Below, one piece after another: positions 22,350 through 34,960 of a stretch of 64,000 nt of DNA. Each line of letters starts with the position of its first letter. The stretch's first letter is position 1. A program made the translations under genes and the position numbers. Source of the DNA: Pleurodeles waltl (lineage: Eukaryota; Chordata; Amphibia; Caudata; Salamandridae); assembly GCF_031143425.1 (NCBI RefSeq), contig NC_090448.1, positions 536,628,313-536,692,312 on the forward strand, in the 5' to 3' direction. A model generated the notes under the pieces. The model saw only the letters and a program-made list of their open reading frames with translations. It searched no databases and was not told the DNA's origin.

Positions 22350-24723
22350 ATGACACCATACAGAGCACAGAGCTGACCATGCCTTAGGCAAGGAGACTTT
22401 AAAACCCCAAAAAGGTCAAATGAAGCACAAGCTATGGAGCACACATAAGGAACAAGAGCTTAAAGAAGATATGGCGATTTGTCTTTATGGCCAACTTTGG
22501 CACCTCCCTATTTGTGGCAATGCTAGAAAATGACGCAGACACTGCCCTATGTGTGATAGATTGGTCTCGATTACCTTAAAGAAACAGTTGCTCACATCAA
22601 AAGTAGAGCTGGCAAGCGAATCCAGCAGACAATTTAGACCCTTAGAGAAATGGCTACAAAAGGAACAAGGGCTGGTTGTGGTGTTGTAGGCTAAACTACT
22701 TAAGGGAGTACTGCTTCATTGATTTGTGTTTCTCCCTTGTTTACAATGCTGATCTCCTCCTTATATTGTTTTCCATATGCGATTAGGACATAATAAATAT
22801 TTTTCTTCTCACATACTCCTGTGGCTCACTTTTCCACTGTAAATCGCCTATGGGCGTTGATTTTTGGTATGTGAGTCAGTAAAATACACGTCATGTGATT
22901 TAGATATTTCAAGAGTGAAGGTCACTCTATTCATTGGTAGAAGGTTTTGTTGTTTATGTGACCTTTTTGGGTTGCTCGACTGGAGTCTTCACTTTCTGTG
23001 GTGGGTCTGGTTATGTAAGTGTGTTTTTCTTTGAAGTATCTGCTCTCTCTTTAGAGCTGTGAAAGACTTTTTAATGGCAACGTGCTTCCTTCCCTTTTGT
23101 TGCTGTAAAGCTCACTTTCTGGTTGTAATGGCTATGACTTTTCCAGCTATACCTGGCTTCGTGATATCGCAACTTTGCCAAATCCTTATTTGCTCTATGG
23201 TACCAAAATATATTAATACTACAGATACCAAATACCTACTAGAATTAAAAAGTTGGCACTCATACCATCCCTGTGCTGGAAAAGACTCTCAGAGATCAAT
23301 TTAAGAAGCAGTGTATTTTTGGAGTCACATCATTTTTGGATGTGTGGTCTGGTCTTTCCTTCAGTTTTGATATTTCCTGGTGATTTTGATTTGTTATGAT
23401 TTGTGTGGGAAAACGACAGATCAGTGTAAATAAATTGTGTTCCATCACGGATACTGTTTTGTGGTTAGGCACGCTTACTTTGATGAGGCATATCATCAAA
23501 CTCTTTACAGTATGGAGTAAAGGTACTTGACATGCTGTATGCAGTTATTCGTTTCATCCCAGGCATACAATCAGTAGCTTTGGGGGAGATGCTAATTTTT
23601 TCACCATAATTTTACATATTGGGCCGGTTTTCAGTCACTCCATAATATTTTGAAATGTTCTTTTTTGTTTTCCAATGTCAGCAAGAGCAGCAGGAATGTG
23701 ACTGAGTCATAAGTTGGTTAGCCAACGTAGCGGGCAAATAGAAGCAAAGGTGCGGTTTCATTGGTGGATACAGAGACCAAGTTGCGAACACATGTATAGG
23801 ATTATATGGGATGCAAGGGGGCTTGTTGTGATTGTCTGGGGAACCTAATTTAAAGGCATATTGTTTTGATTGAGGCACAATCCTGTACATGTTCGTGCCT
23901 ATAGTCAGTACATGTGCCTTTACATGTGACCTGGAGCCGTAAGAACTGTAATTCCAGTCATAGTGACGTTTAACGCTGTGCTTCATTTTGTGCTCACAAG
24001 CCCGCTTCATGGAACTGTTGCCATGACTGCAGGTGTTTCACAGCCTGCTTTCTAGGTCATTCTACATGATGCTTTGAATACAAAGCCGAGGCTTGCTTCA
24101 ACGTTCATTACTTCCCATTAGAATTTACTGAAGTCACCACTGAAAAAGTGCAATTCGTCTTCAGCGGGATACCCAAAAGCTGTGGAAGCTGTAGTCTACA
24201 CAAAGTGTGCCTTTTATCACCTCACATGGTGAACAGATGTTCGAAACTGTAAAAAGTACCAGTGCACAAAACAATTGTACTGGAGAAGCAATGTGGCCTT
24301 CTGTGTAGACTACTCAACTTCGTCCTGAGTCCTGGCTCGGTTCAATATCTTGTGATTCTGTGACATCCACACTATCGTCCTGTGCTTAAAAATTAAAAAA
24401 AATAGTACAACAGAGTCTGGTTCTGTTGTAAAACTACCGAATACCCTTGGCAAAGTTGGGAGTTATTAAACAAAAGCCCGAACTGTTCATAGCTCATCAG
24501 AACACCAATAGTTCCTTGTCAGCACGTAAAGCATTTTTTATATGTAAGTAGCAGTTATGATGGGGTCATGATGAATTTTTGACAAGAAGGGAACTGATTG
24601 CTTGATGACTTGATATTTGTTTCTAATTTATTATAACAAAGTTGTCTTTTGTGGTGACACTGCCTATCCTCTCAGACCTTGACTGCTATTGTTATTCCCT
24701 ACATCAACATGACATTATTAACC

Positions 24724-25122
24724 TATTTAATATATTTTGTAGGCGTCAATCAAATACTGCATTTAAACAAGGCGCTGCATATGGAACTTTCAAAGAGACA
24801 TGTATTAAGCTTAAACCACTGACAATGGCTTTTCTTTCTTAGAATCCGATGACGCAAATGTATTTTGAAAGTACAGAATGAATAGATTCGTAATGTTTTA
24901 GCTTTCTCATACATTCAGCTTGCATAAGAAAATAAAGTAATGAAATATGAGTCTGATCTTTTCAAAGTGTTTCCTTATGAATACGTTTGTTAATAGAAGT
25001 GTATGGGAAATGGAGTGACATCACTAAGTTATGTACTGTTCTTACATGACCTGTTTTGTCTTATAGAAAAGAAACACTGAGAGAAAATGCTGAATTGATA
25101 GTTGTGTTAGGTATTGTAGTAT
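24724..25122 (+). mobile_element. ERV 5' LTR, first segment
   Basis: Aligns with 43,412-43,771 plus 48,546-48,620: shared landmarks include TTTTGTAGGC, AGAGACATGTATT(A/T)AGCTTAAACC, GCAAATGTATTTTGAAA, AGTGTATGGGAAA and CTGAATTGATAGTTGTGTTA. The 3' copy carries an extra pyrimidine-rich block (about 43,510-43,570). Interrupted at 25,122 by a 7.6-kb element. Confidence 0.85.
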
Positions 25123-25559
25123 TGTAAGAAAACAGGCTTTTTGCAGGTTTCTGTCATCTTTTTGGCCAACTTTGGACTATTATCTACTGGTTTGCGTCTT
25201 TCCTTTTCAAAATGGTATGTTTAATTGGGTGTCCCCATTTTGAATGTGCTGACTAGTCCCTAGTATATGGCACCCAGATATCCTGGACAGGTAAGGCTGG
25301 CTGTCCAGACATGAGCTGCAGCACTGGTTGTGCCAGTGTGTGCATAACAATGCAAAAACACGACTTTCAGCTGCCATTGCAGACTGATGAGGCTGCGCAT
25401 GCTTTGCACACTCTACTTTGCCATTACCACTAATGTCAAAGTGCCCCAGTCCCTTAACTATATGTATGTCTCCTCTGAAGCAAGCATATGAAGCCCTATT
25501 GCAAGAAGCGGTAAATTCTCAAGGCAGATATTATCTAGTGCCGGTCGCCATTTGGTAGG

Positions 25560-25905
25560 TATAGTTAGGACCATATTTCCATAGAAAAAGCGATTTTTTA
25601 CTTGTCTATATCTTCGGCACTGTTTGACGAATCTTCACCAAATTTTCCCAAAAAAGTGTTGCAGTGATTCTTGTTGCACACACAAAGTTTTGGGGTGTTC
25701 TGTCAAGCAGTGGCTGGAAAAAAGAGAGGCTGAAAAAAGGTGTGTTTCCCATGTTAATTCCAATAGGAACTTTCAATATGTCTAAAGCCGAACCGCTGGA
25801 CGGATTACACCAAATTTGGCACAAAGCTAGCTTTCGCTACGCAGATCACACTTTCGCTTATTTGGTGTGAAACCGTTCAGTAGTTTTTGAGATATTAAAG
25901 GGAAA
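25560..25905. repeat. Interspersed repeat fragment within the 7.6-kb element
   Basis: Contains the phrases ACCAAATTTGGCACAAAGC and AACCGTTCAGTAGTTTTTGAG, which I recognise as a widespread non-coding vertebrate repeat that appears in many genomes in this same wording. No protein. The class is unassigned; the resemblance is from memory. Confidence 0.4.
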
Positions 25906-26578
25906 ATAAATTTGTATATCACTGGCTGTGATGACTTCAAAAATATTTGCAAATAATTTGCGAATATTCATGAATACGCGTGCAACAAGAATCACTGCAA
26001 TTGGGTGACCACAACCTTACTAGGATGTTGCAGCCGCCATTTTATTTCACAAGACACAGTCCCTGGGGGTGAAAATCCAAATTGAAAGTGGCATAAGGGG
26101 TAAAGGTGAAGGTACCCTAACCCCTGGGGTGTGATGTAGGTGTGTATTAGGGTCAAATTATATGTTTAAAATAATTTTTCATCACCATGTCCAAATTTTC
26201 ACGAATTATTCACAAAATATTCGCAAAATGAAACAATTTGAAAGAAAAGTCATACACTTATTCATACACTAATTCATTCACTCATAGATGCACTCAGAGA
26301 CTCAGGCGCCCACTCACACACCTACTCATACCAACTCATAAACTCACACACCGACTTTCAGACCAACTCAGACACTCACGCACCCACTCGCAGATCCACT
26401 GACAGACACAGGCCTTGTGGCCAACCTGCGCTCCGCACTGCCAAAAGCTGTGCGTGGCGCCGGGTTGGGTGGGTGCTTGACTGGAAGGCCTGGCTGCATG
26501 CCTAAGGCCATGCACGTCGGGGTTGGAATAACGTATAGTAATTAAAATTACTTTACATTAAAAAAAAACATAGAAATT

Positions 26579-26976
26579 CACTGAAAAAAACAAAGGTTAC
26601 AAGGACGTTATGGTTAGGTTCTAAATTTACTTATAGAAAACCATGGAATTTCAGCAGTTATAGTTCTTTCAAGTAACTATAACTCACGCCATATGGTAAC
26701 TATAACTCGCGCCTTTGCCATGCAAAGATAATTACTCCACATATTACATCACTGATGATATCTTGGATGGCATCTTTGATATTATCACTGCAGCATTTGC
26801 AATACAATTATTGATAAGAAAACTGTGCATGGCAAGGGAGCGAGTTATAGTTACGTCAGGGCGCGAGTTATGGTTACTTGAAAGAACTCTTAACTAGAAC
26901 TGCTGAATTTCCATAGTTTTGTACAAGTAAATTCAGAACTTAACTATAACACCTGTAACATTTGTTTTTTTCAGTG
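26579..26976. mobile_element. Inverted-repeat DNA transposon remnant (398 bp)
   Basis: Long terminal inverted repeats of over 100 bp: the left arm starts CACTGAAAAAAACAAAGG, and the right arm ends with its complement ...TTTGTTTTTTTCAGTG. Matching inner landmarks are AATTTCAGCAGTTATAGTT/AACTAGAACTGCTGAATTT and CTTTCAAGTAACTATAACTC and its complement. The short unique centre (26,715-26,840) has no transposase, so it is non-autonomous. The target duplication is unclear. Confidence 0.75.
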
Positions 26977-27839
26977 AATATATACATGGGTATGTCTCTA
27001 CAGCAAAGCCCTAAAGTGTGGTTTTAATGAGGACAGTTAAGTAGCCTTATAAAGTAATTGCAGGGTTAACGGTTGGCACTCCAATGCTTCTAACTCCTGA
27101 GATAGGCTATCTAACTATACTAAGTAAGGTATCAAATTAAGGAGGACATTAACTGTGACTCAATAGTGCAGTCAACATTTAAGTCAAATTTAATGCTTGC
27201 AACGTTTGCAAAAGTTGCCATTCTTTGACCCAGCTGGCCCAGTGACTTTGCAGAGGAACTGGACTAAGACAGGTTTCTTTCCGTCTAGGGAAACTTGTGA
27301 ATGACTCCCCTGCTGGAAACACTGGCTGTTGCCACACTGTAGGTGTGACCCCCCAATCCCACAGGGTGGGTTGGCAAGGGTCTTAGTCCAAAAGGCAGAC
27401 ATCAAAAGTGACCTCACTTCCTCACAGGAAGCATTTTATTTCCCCCACACATGTTACAGTCAGGGCAAAGGGAGGGAAAACCAGTTTCAGAAGTAGTTTT
27501 CCATGGATGTGCTGTCCATAGTAGCCCCACCCCCAGGAAGTGGGCTACCAAGGTCCTTGCACTCAAGGAAGTCTTCAGCCATGCTGTTTGTGGTATGCAA
27601 GTTGCACTCTGGGATAGTCAGATGCCACACATCACTGGAACTGTGTCACTAGATAGGAGGAGACCTACTAGCCCATTGGCTAGTGACTGTGTTGTCCCTA
27701 CAGGCACTTTACTTCGATATAATAGGCACCCTTGGGACCCAAGACTTCAGTACTCACTGGATTTGGATCAAGGACGAGAAGAAGATGCTTTGCACCAGTT
27801 AGAGCAACACAAGAGAATAATGGACAAAATGCTGAAACT

Positions 27840-28475
27840 TTTCAGACACTCATCCCCAGTAACAGATCTGGGTTCAATCCATCATCCATTTTCTCACAAT
27901 GCCACCCCAGTTTGAACCCAGCCATATACAAATCATTCTTGACTATGTTCCCCATTAGAACAGTCCAGACTGATCTGCACCTCCTGGTCTTCCCTAAACT
28001 GGAAACAAACATCTTGGGACAGGTTTCAGGCTATCACATTTCATCAACCAGGCTAACTTGAATCCAGTGGCATATTGGGCTCAGGACCCACATCAGGCCA
28101 TACCCTTCCCACTTAGGGCAATTTTAGCAACACAAAAGGATAAAGAAGGGAGTGCTAAAACTTTTCAAACACTCACTCCCAGTCAAAGATCTAGGTTTAA
28201 TACATCATTATTTTGCTCACCATGCCACACCAGTTTGGACCCAACCATATGCAAATCAGTCTTGACCCTGTTCCCTATGGTAACAGTCCAGCCCGAACTG
28301 CCAGGCAAGATCTTCCCTGGACCGGAAAAAGCATTCTTGGACCAGTTTCAGGGTATCACCCTTCATCACCCAGGCTAGCTTGAATCCAGTGGCACAGTGA
28401 GCACAGGACCCACATCTGGCCATACCCTTTCGATTTAGGGCAGTTTTAGCAACACAAAAGGATGATGGAAGGAGT
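27840..28475 (-). repeat. Tandem array, inverted-orientation copies (about two units)
   Basis: Two consecutive about 320-bp units read as the reverse complement of the array to the right. Landmarks: CCAGTAACAGATCTGGG near 27,856 and the matching CCAGTCAAAGATCTAGG near 28,180 (324 bp apart), AGCTAGCTTGAATCCAGTGG near 28,373 and GGGCAATTTTAGCAACACAA near 28,116. Orientation switches near 28,470. Confidence 0.85.
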
Positions 28476-31400
28476 GTTTGCTTTTGTTGCCCTAAGTGCA
28501 CTGGGTATGCCCAGACTTGGGTCCCCGGTTCACTGTTCCACTGGATTCAAGCTAGCCTGTACCCATTGGGAACAGGGTCAAGACTGATTTACATTTAGCT
28601 GGGTCCAAACTGGGGTGGCGAGGTGAGTAAAATAATTGATGGATTAAACTTAGTCCCATATTTATACTTTTTTAGCGCCACATTTGCGCCGCTATTTGAT
28701 GCAAAATCGGCGCAAACTTACAAAACATAGTTGTCTTTTGTAAGTTTGCGCCGCTTTTGCATCAAAAAATGACACAAATGCGGCGCTAAAAAAAGTATAA
28801 ATATGGGCCTTAGTTCTGTGACAGGGGGTGAATGTTTGATTGGTTCCACATTCTGTTCATCATTTGTGTTTGTTTACTTTTGTTGCCCTAAGTGCACTGG
28901 GTAAGGCCAGATGTGAGTCCTGGTGTCACTATGCCACTGGATTCAAGCTAGCTTGGCTGATGAAGGGTGATACTCTAAAACGGTGCCGACGTGCTTGTTT
29001 TTGGTTCAGGGAGGACCTGTCCTGGCAGTTTGGGTTGGACTGTTCCCATGCGGAATGGGATCAAGACTGGGTCGGCGTAGTAAGCAAAGACTTGATGGAA
29101 TAAACCCAGATCTGTGACTGCGGGTGAGTGTTTCATTGGTTCCACATTATGTCCATCTTTTGTGTTTGTTTGCTTTTATTGCCCTAAGTGCACCAGTATG
29201 CCCAGACGTGGGTCCCAGGCTCACTTTGCCACTGGTTTCAAGCTAGCTTAGCTGATGAAGTGTGATACCCTGAAACCAGTCCCAGGATGCTTGTTTCTGG
29301 TCCAGGGAGGACCTGGCCTCGCAGTTCGGACTGGACTGTTCCCATTGGGAACAGGGTCAAGCCTGATTTGCATATGGCTGGGTCCAAACTGAGGTGGCGT
29401 GCAAAAGAATTGATGTATTAATCCCAGATCTGTGACTGGGGGTTAATGTTTGATTGGTTCCACATTCGTCCATCATTTGTGTTTGTTTGCTTTTATTGCC
29501 TTAAGTGCACCAGGTATGCCCAGATGTGAGTCCCAGGCTCACTACGCCACTGGATTCAAGATAGCTTTGCTGATTAAGGGTGATATTCTAAAACTGTGCC
29601 AGGATGCTTGTTTTTGGTCCAGGGAGGACCTGGCCTGGAAGTTTGTGCTGGACTGCTCCTATGGGGAATTGGGTCAAGACTACATTTGTCTGGCTCTGAA
29701 CTGGGGTGGTGAAGTGAGCAAAAGAATTGATGGATTAAACCCAGACCTGTGATAGGGGGTGAATGATTGATGGGTTCAACATTCTGTCCATCATTTGTGT
29801 TTGTTTGCTTTTGTTGCCCAAAGTGCACCGGGTATGCCCAGATGTGCGTTCTGGGCTCGCTATGCCACTGGATTCAAGCTAGCTTGGCTGATGAAGGGTG
29901 ATACTCTGAAACCGGGCCTGGCAGTTTGGGCTGGACTATTCCCATGGGCAACAGGGTCAAGACTGATTTGCATATGGCTGGGTCCACACTGGGCGGCGTG
30001 GTGAGCAAAATAATTGATGGATTCACCCAGATCTGTGACTAGAGGCGAATGTTTGATTGCTTCCACATTCTCTCCATCATTTGCGCTTGTTTGCTTTTGT
30101 TGCCCAAAGTGCACTGGGTATGCCCAGATGTGAGTCCCAGGCTCACTATGCAACTGGATTCAAGCTAACTTGGTTGATGAAGGATGATACCCTAGAACGT
30201 TGCCAGGCTATTTGTTTTTGGGCCAGGGAGACCTGGCCCTGAAGTTTGGGTTGGATTGTTCCTGTGGAGAACAGAGTCAAGACTGGGGTGGCGTGGTGAG
30301 CAAAAGTTGATGGATTCAACCCAGATCTGTGACTCTGGGAAAATGTTTGATTGGATCCACATTATGTCCGTCATTTGTGTTTGTTTGCTTTTGTTGCCCT
30401 AAGTGCACTGGATATGCCCAGATGTGGGGCCCGGGCTCACTATGCCACTGGATTCAAGCTAGCTTGGATTATGAAGGGTGATACCCTGAAACCGGTCCTA
30501 GGATGCTTGTTTCTGGTCCAGGGAGTACCTGGCCTGGCAGTTCAGGCTGGACTGTTTCCATTGGGAACAGGGTCAGAACTGATTTGCATATAACTGGGTC
30601 CAAACTGGGGTGGCATGCAAAAGAATTGATGTATTAAACCCAGTCCGTGACTGAGGGTGAATGTCTGATTGGTTTCACATTCCATCCATCATTTGTGTTT
30701 GTTTCCCTTTGTTGCCCCCGCTGCACTGGGTATGCCCAAATGTGAGTCCCAGGCTCACTGCGCTATTGGATTCAAGCTAGCCTGGCTGATGTAGGGTGAT
30801 ACTCTGAAACTGGTCCCAGGATGCTTGTTTCTGGTCCAAGGAGGGCCTGGCCTGGCAGTCTGGGTTGGACTGTTCCCATGGTGAACAGGGTCAAGACAGA
30901 TTTGCATACGGCTGGGTCCAAACTTGGGTGGGGTGGTGAGCAAAAGAAATGATGGATTAAACCCAGATCTGTGACAGGGGGTGAATGTCTGATTGGTTCC
31001 AAGGCCCATCCATCATTTGTGTTTGCTTGCTTTTGCTGCCCTAAATGCACCAGGTATGCCGAGACATGGGTCCCGGGCTCAATATGCCACTGGATTTAAG
31101 CTAGCCTGGCTGATGAAGTGTGATATATTAAAACCAGTACCAGAGTCCTTGTTTCCGGTCCAGGGAGGACCTGGCCTGGCAGTTCGGGCTGGACTGTTAC
31201 CATGACGAACAGGGTCAAGACTGATTTGCATATGTTTAGGTCCAAACTGGGATAGTGTGGTGAGCAGAAGAACTGATGGATTAAACCCAGATCCATGACT
31301 GGGAGAGAATGTTTGATTATTCCCACATTCCATCCATCATTTGTGTTTGTTTGCTTTTGCTGCTCTAAGTGCACCGGGTATTGAATTCAAGCTAGCCTGG

Positions 31401-31640
31401 CTGATGAAGGGTAATACCCTGAAACTGGTCCCAGGATGCTTGTTTCCAGTCCAGGGAGGACCTGGCCTCGCAGTTCAGGCTGGACTGTTCCCATCGTCAT
31501 CAGGGTCAAGACTAAATTTTATATGGCTGGGTCCAAACTGCTGTGGCGCGGTGAGCAAAAGCATTGATGGATTAAACTCACATCTGTGACTGAAGGTGAA
31601 TGTTTAAATGGTTCCACATTCTGTCCATCATTTGTGTTTG
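28476..31640 (+). repeat. Tandem array of about 300-bp units, direct orientation
   Basis: About ten units. The landmark TGTGTTTGTTTGCTTTTGTT or a close variant occurs near 28,864, 29,161, 29,478, 29,797, 30,083, 30,376, 30,690, 31,018, 31,343 and 31,630, giving spacings of 286 to 328 bp. Each unit also has GATTCAAGCTAGC, TCCAGGGAGGACCTGGCCTG, ATTTGCATATGGCTGGGTCC and GATTAAACCCAGATCTGTGA. Some units are shortened (for example near 29,900 and 31,380). The parallel 60-100-codon reading frames in every unit come from the repeat; they drift freely and carry stops, so they are not a gene family. Confidence 0.92.
28653..28809. mobile_element. MITE (157 bp) inside a tandem-array unit
   Basis: Starts GTCCCATATTTATACTTTTT and ends AAAGTATAAATATGGGCC; the flanks are TTA (28,650-28,652) and TTA (28,810-28,812). 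Other units read ...TTAAACCCAGATCTGTGA across this point with no insertion, giving an internal empty site. Confidence 0.92.
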
Positions 31641-32756
31641 TTTGCTTCTGCACCAGTTGGAAGTGCGATGTTGGGTGCGACTGCACCTGCTGCACTTTGG
31701 GCTACTGAAGGTGGGAACCTGTACTGCGTGCCTGGCTTGGGGAAAAGTCCATTCCCAGCCCAACATGAAGCAGAGACTCCAAGGGTCAGTTGGCTGCCCC
31801 TCCAGAATAGTGCTGGGGACATCAAGGCTGGAAGGACCCAAACCGCACCTCTAGTAGCCATCACAGCTGTTTGGCTGCTACCGGATTCCCAACACTTTGA
31901 AGGACTATTTGGGAATAGCCTGAATTTGCATCTGAATCTGCTGGACCTGTGGGTGTTGGCGGTGAATGGATTCGTCCACACCAAGGGACACTAGTCCCCA
32001 TCAAAGTTTTGCACCATAACCGCTGTGTTGCAAGAATGAAAGGTCTGCATAGGCATCCCTTTGACACCTGCATAGAGGACTTCAGGAGACCCCGAGAACC
32101 AATGGCTGGAGTCACCCCTACTCACCTCTGGACTGAGAATGTGACCAGACTTCACCATATGGAGCATCCATTGAGCATCCTTAAGTTTGCATCCCTCAAC
32201 ATCAGGACCACTCCATAGAAGTCAACAGCGGCTGTCCTGTAAAGTTTGGAACTCACTCTAAAAATGCTCTGGTGGCCAGGTAACTGTCTAAAGAAATCAT
32301 TTAGGCCTCCAAGACCTCTTTCCTGTTGGATTTGGTCACCCGACCTGGGTCAAAATTGCTGAACTCAGTGCTACAAACGTTTACAAACTTTTCAAAAGTT
32401 TTCAAAGTTTTGACTTGCCAATGCTTGTTTGTGGTTGATGTCAAAGTTTTTAAATGCTTTGAAAATTCACATCTCTGGAATCCTCCAGTGGATTTTGGTC
32501 ATCAAGAACTCTAAAAATTCGTAGATATACTGTATGCTCTATGTTTTATACATTATTGTGTCTTTTTCTTGTTTGGTGACTTTCTTATTCCGCTGTTTGG
32601 TGCTGTTAAATGCTTTACACATTGTTGCTTTGCTAAGCCTTGCTGCTCTGTGCCATAGCTACCAAAGGGATGAGCTGAAGGTTAAGAAAATAACTCTGCC
32701 TGGACCCAAGGAAATAAGGCCCCAACCCTATCATACAGTACACCAATTTTCTTACA

Positions 32757-33175
32757 AGTATATTGTATCATATGCTTAGAATGCTCTTTGTTAAGTTTGC
32801 TAAATCGACAGAAGCTGTCCTGTTCCCTTGAATTTTTTTTTTTTCCTGTTGGTCCAGATACCCGATTATCATTGAAAAGTCAACACAAAATGTTGCCTTC
32901 TACTGATATGTACTCACTTAAAAACCACATGCTCCCAGGCTAGAAGAGAGAGGACTTGAGACAACTGAGACTGAGACTCAGTGGCTCTGAGCACCACATT
33001 CACTTGCCTTTCCTAGACCTACTAGGGACCCTTTATTTTCATACTTCCTTGAGAGCCCTTCAGTTCGGACACATTCTGTCCCAGACTCTTTGCTGATGTT
33101 GCTTTGACACTCTACTGAGTTTCTTGAACCTCTCTTTGTGGAAAGTTCTGTGAACAATTGAGTATATAAATATAA
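32757..33175 (+). mobile_element. ERV 5' LTR, second segment
   Basis: Aligns with 48,610-49,215 of the 3' LTR: shared TTGTATCATATG, TTAAGTTTG(C/T)TAAATCGAC, TATTGGTCCAGAT-like text, AATGTTGCCTTCT and CCAGGCTAGAAGAGAGAGG. It has no MITE at the point where the 3' LTR has one. Confidence 0.88.
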
Positions 33176-33555
33176 AAATATTTAAAATACGGTAAACCAT
33201 GTTGGAGGGTAGGGGGCAATAGTGTCATCTTTTTGACGCTATTGATGTACCCTGTAGCACCACCATTTTGGCGCTACTCCTGCATAGTACATAGGGGCCC
33301 ATTATAAATAATCGAAGCCCCCTTTTAAGGCCTGCTCTTTCCAGGAAATAAAAGTGTCAAAAAAATGGCGCAAGGAAAGCTTAGATTTGCTTGCACCATT
33401 TTTTCAGCCCCTCCCCCTTATTGGAAGAAGGCTCCCCCCATGCATACATTATGTAAATATGGCGTGGGAAAAATGCCACTTTAGCGCCACCTTAGCATAA
33501 AAAAAATGACACAATAGCGGCACTAAGGTGGCACTAGGGGCTCTTAAATGTGCCC
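33176..33555. repeat. Fold-back DNA element in the ERV 5' LTR (family A-like)
   Basis: Ends CTCTTAAATGTGCCC, like the right end of the 9,446-9,927 copy. Inside are GCTATTGATG/CATC..., a TTAAGGCCTGCTCTTTCCAGG module and a GCGCCACCTTAGCAT/AGCGGCACTAAGGTGGC stem near 33,484-33,535. The matching place in the 3' LTR (about 49,215-49,230) has no such sequence. The left edge is imprecise. Confidence 0.65.
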
Positions 33556-33946
33556 ATTTATGCTTTCACATCTCAAATTTAGAACTCTTCACGGGTTCTG
33601 CTGATGCTTTTCTCCACTCTTTTTAGCTTACAATAGGGATATACTTTTAGGAACTTGGTTCATGCTTTGTTCTGTATCGTACTGATATTTTAATTGATTG
33701 ATTTCTTACAATAAAGAAACAATTGCTAAAAGACGTTAATAAAGCTTTAAAACTATATCAAAATCTCATCATTCACTCCTATCAAAGTTGAATCATATTT
33801 AAAATGCTGATAACTTGATGATTTGCAGCTCCTGATTAATTTCTCATAGCTTCCAAAGTCCAACCTCTTTGGCCCAGTCGAGTTGGGAACTTCATGTTTC
33901 TGAGTGGTCATTAAATGTTGGAGTTTCCCAATAGGCCTCTTCGTCA
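33556..33946 (+). mobile_element. ERV 5' LTR, last segment
   Basis: Aligns with 49,225-49,350 (CATCTCAAATTTA(G/A)AACTCTTCAC, TTCATGCTTTGTTCTGTAT) and then with 55,775-55,928 (TTGATTTGCAGCTCCTGATT type text, GGGAACTTCATGTTT). It contains AATAAAG (33,710-33,716) as a possible poly(A) signal. The probable LTR end is ...CGTCA at 33,946. Confidence 0.8.
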
Positions 33947-34960
33947 AAGCTGATAGAAGAGGACGTTTAGATGAGGGAAAAACAGAGCTGCAGAAACTAA
34001 AAAGTGCCCGAGGTAGATAAAAGCCCATGTCCAATTGCCCAAAAGCTCGAACTTAAAGGCTGTGGGAGAGCATTTTTCATAGATGGTTGCAGATCTGGAG
34101 GTGTGAGTATTAATAGGGTTATGCACTGAAAATTGACAGTTAATTATTGATTATGGTGGTTTTCTTAAAAAACTTGTTTGGTGAGCTGCCCTGATTGTAT
34201 TACTGAAGCTTATAAAATTGTGCTTATGAAATTGCTCATGCTTATACGCTTTTGTCAGAGAAATATAAAGAGATTATCAGACTAAGAAGTAGTCCAAGAT
34301 CCGAGGATGGGGTGATAAATAACAGATTATTTATGGTATTCTTGGCTGCCAATGATCTGTGGTGCAGGTCATGAGATGTCATCAACTGCTCTTTGAGAAA
34401 GGGACAGTAGCAAATAGTTGTGATTGCGTAATACTGGTCGGTGTTAGTGAAACCTGATGCACAAAGGTGGCACTGCATTGGTCAGGTGATTTCCCGCTGG
34501 TTGAGATTTCATCGGTCTGTGTAAAAACTATTTTTGAATGAAATGTCCAAAAGATGTCCAAAACCTAAAATTTCCAGTTGTTAATTTGTTATTTTGTTTT
34601 CTTTAGAATAGGCAAACAAAAACTGGTATTCCATGTTGCTTAGTTACTAGAAATGATGCTTTGTGTGAGTACATAGAAATTGTAAAGAGGATGAGCCGCT
34701 GCAGGGCGCAGGTTGTTGCATCATATTGTACTGTGCTGGTATTAGTCCACTGATGTGAAACACTGCACTGAAATTGGTTGAGCTACCCTAAGAGCGGTGC
34801 TGTGATTGGTTGATTAGTTTACAGAGCAGCGCTGGGATTGGGAGACGGGCCTATTGAAATCTGACATTACGGAACTGTATCAAAAGTTTGAAAAAGTGTA
34901 TTCATTTTCACAGCATTTTGTAATGTGAATTGGAAATCATAAAACCTTTGAAACATACTA
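33947..34960 (+). other. ERV leader region
   Basis: About 1 kb between the 5' LTR end and the first gag-like text. No open gene. I could not identify a primer-binding site directly after the LTR, which may have decayed. Confidence 0.45.

Larger units (their letters stand above)
25123..32756. mobile_element. 7.6-kb TG...CA retroelement inserted in the ERV 5' LTR
   Basis: Begins TGTAAGAAAACAGGC and ends CCAATTTTCTTACA, with inverted termini TGTAAGAAAA / TTTTCTTACA. It is flanked by an exact 5-bp duplication AGTAT (25,118-25,122 and 32,757-32,761), the hallmark of integrase-mediated insertion. No gag or pol reading frame is recognisable. Its interior is occupied by an inverted-repeat element, a short CACTCA-rich stretch (26,270-26,405) and a 300-bp tandem array. 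I cannot identify two LTRs, so it may be a giant non-autonomous element or solo LTR enlarged by the array. Confidence 0.8.

Noticed and set aside
28653..28809. Near-perfect palindromes considered as microRNA or tRNA-like genes
   Set aside because: They recur as 156-161-bp dispersed copies with 3-bp target duplications, so they are MITEs; no specific evidence for a processed RNA.
28840..31589. Series of similar 60-100-codon frames that look like a tandem gene family
   Set aside because: They follow the 300-bp repeat unit, change frame and length freely, and exist on both strands.
27840..31640. Regularly spaced repeats considered as a CRISPR-like array
   Set aside because: The full 300-bp unit is repeated with no unique spacers, in a vertebrate genome.
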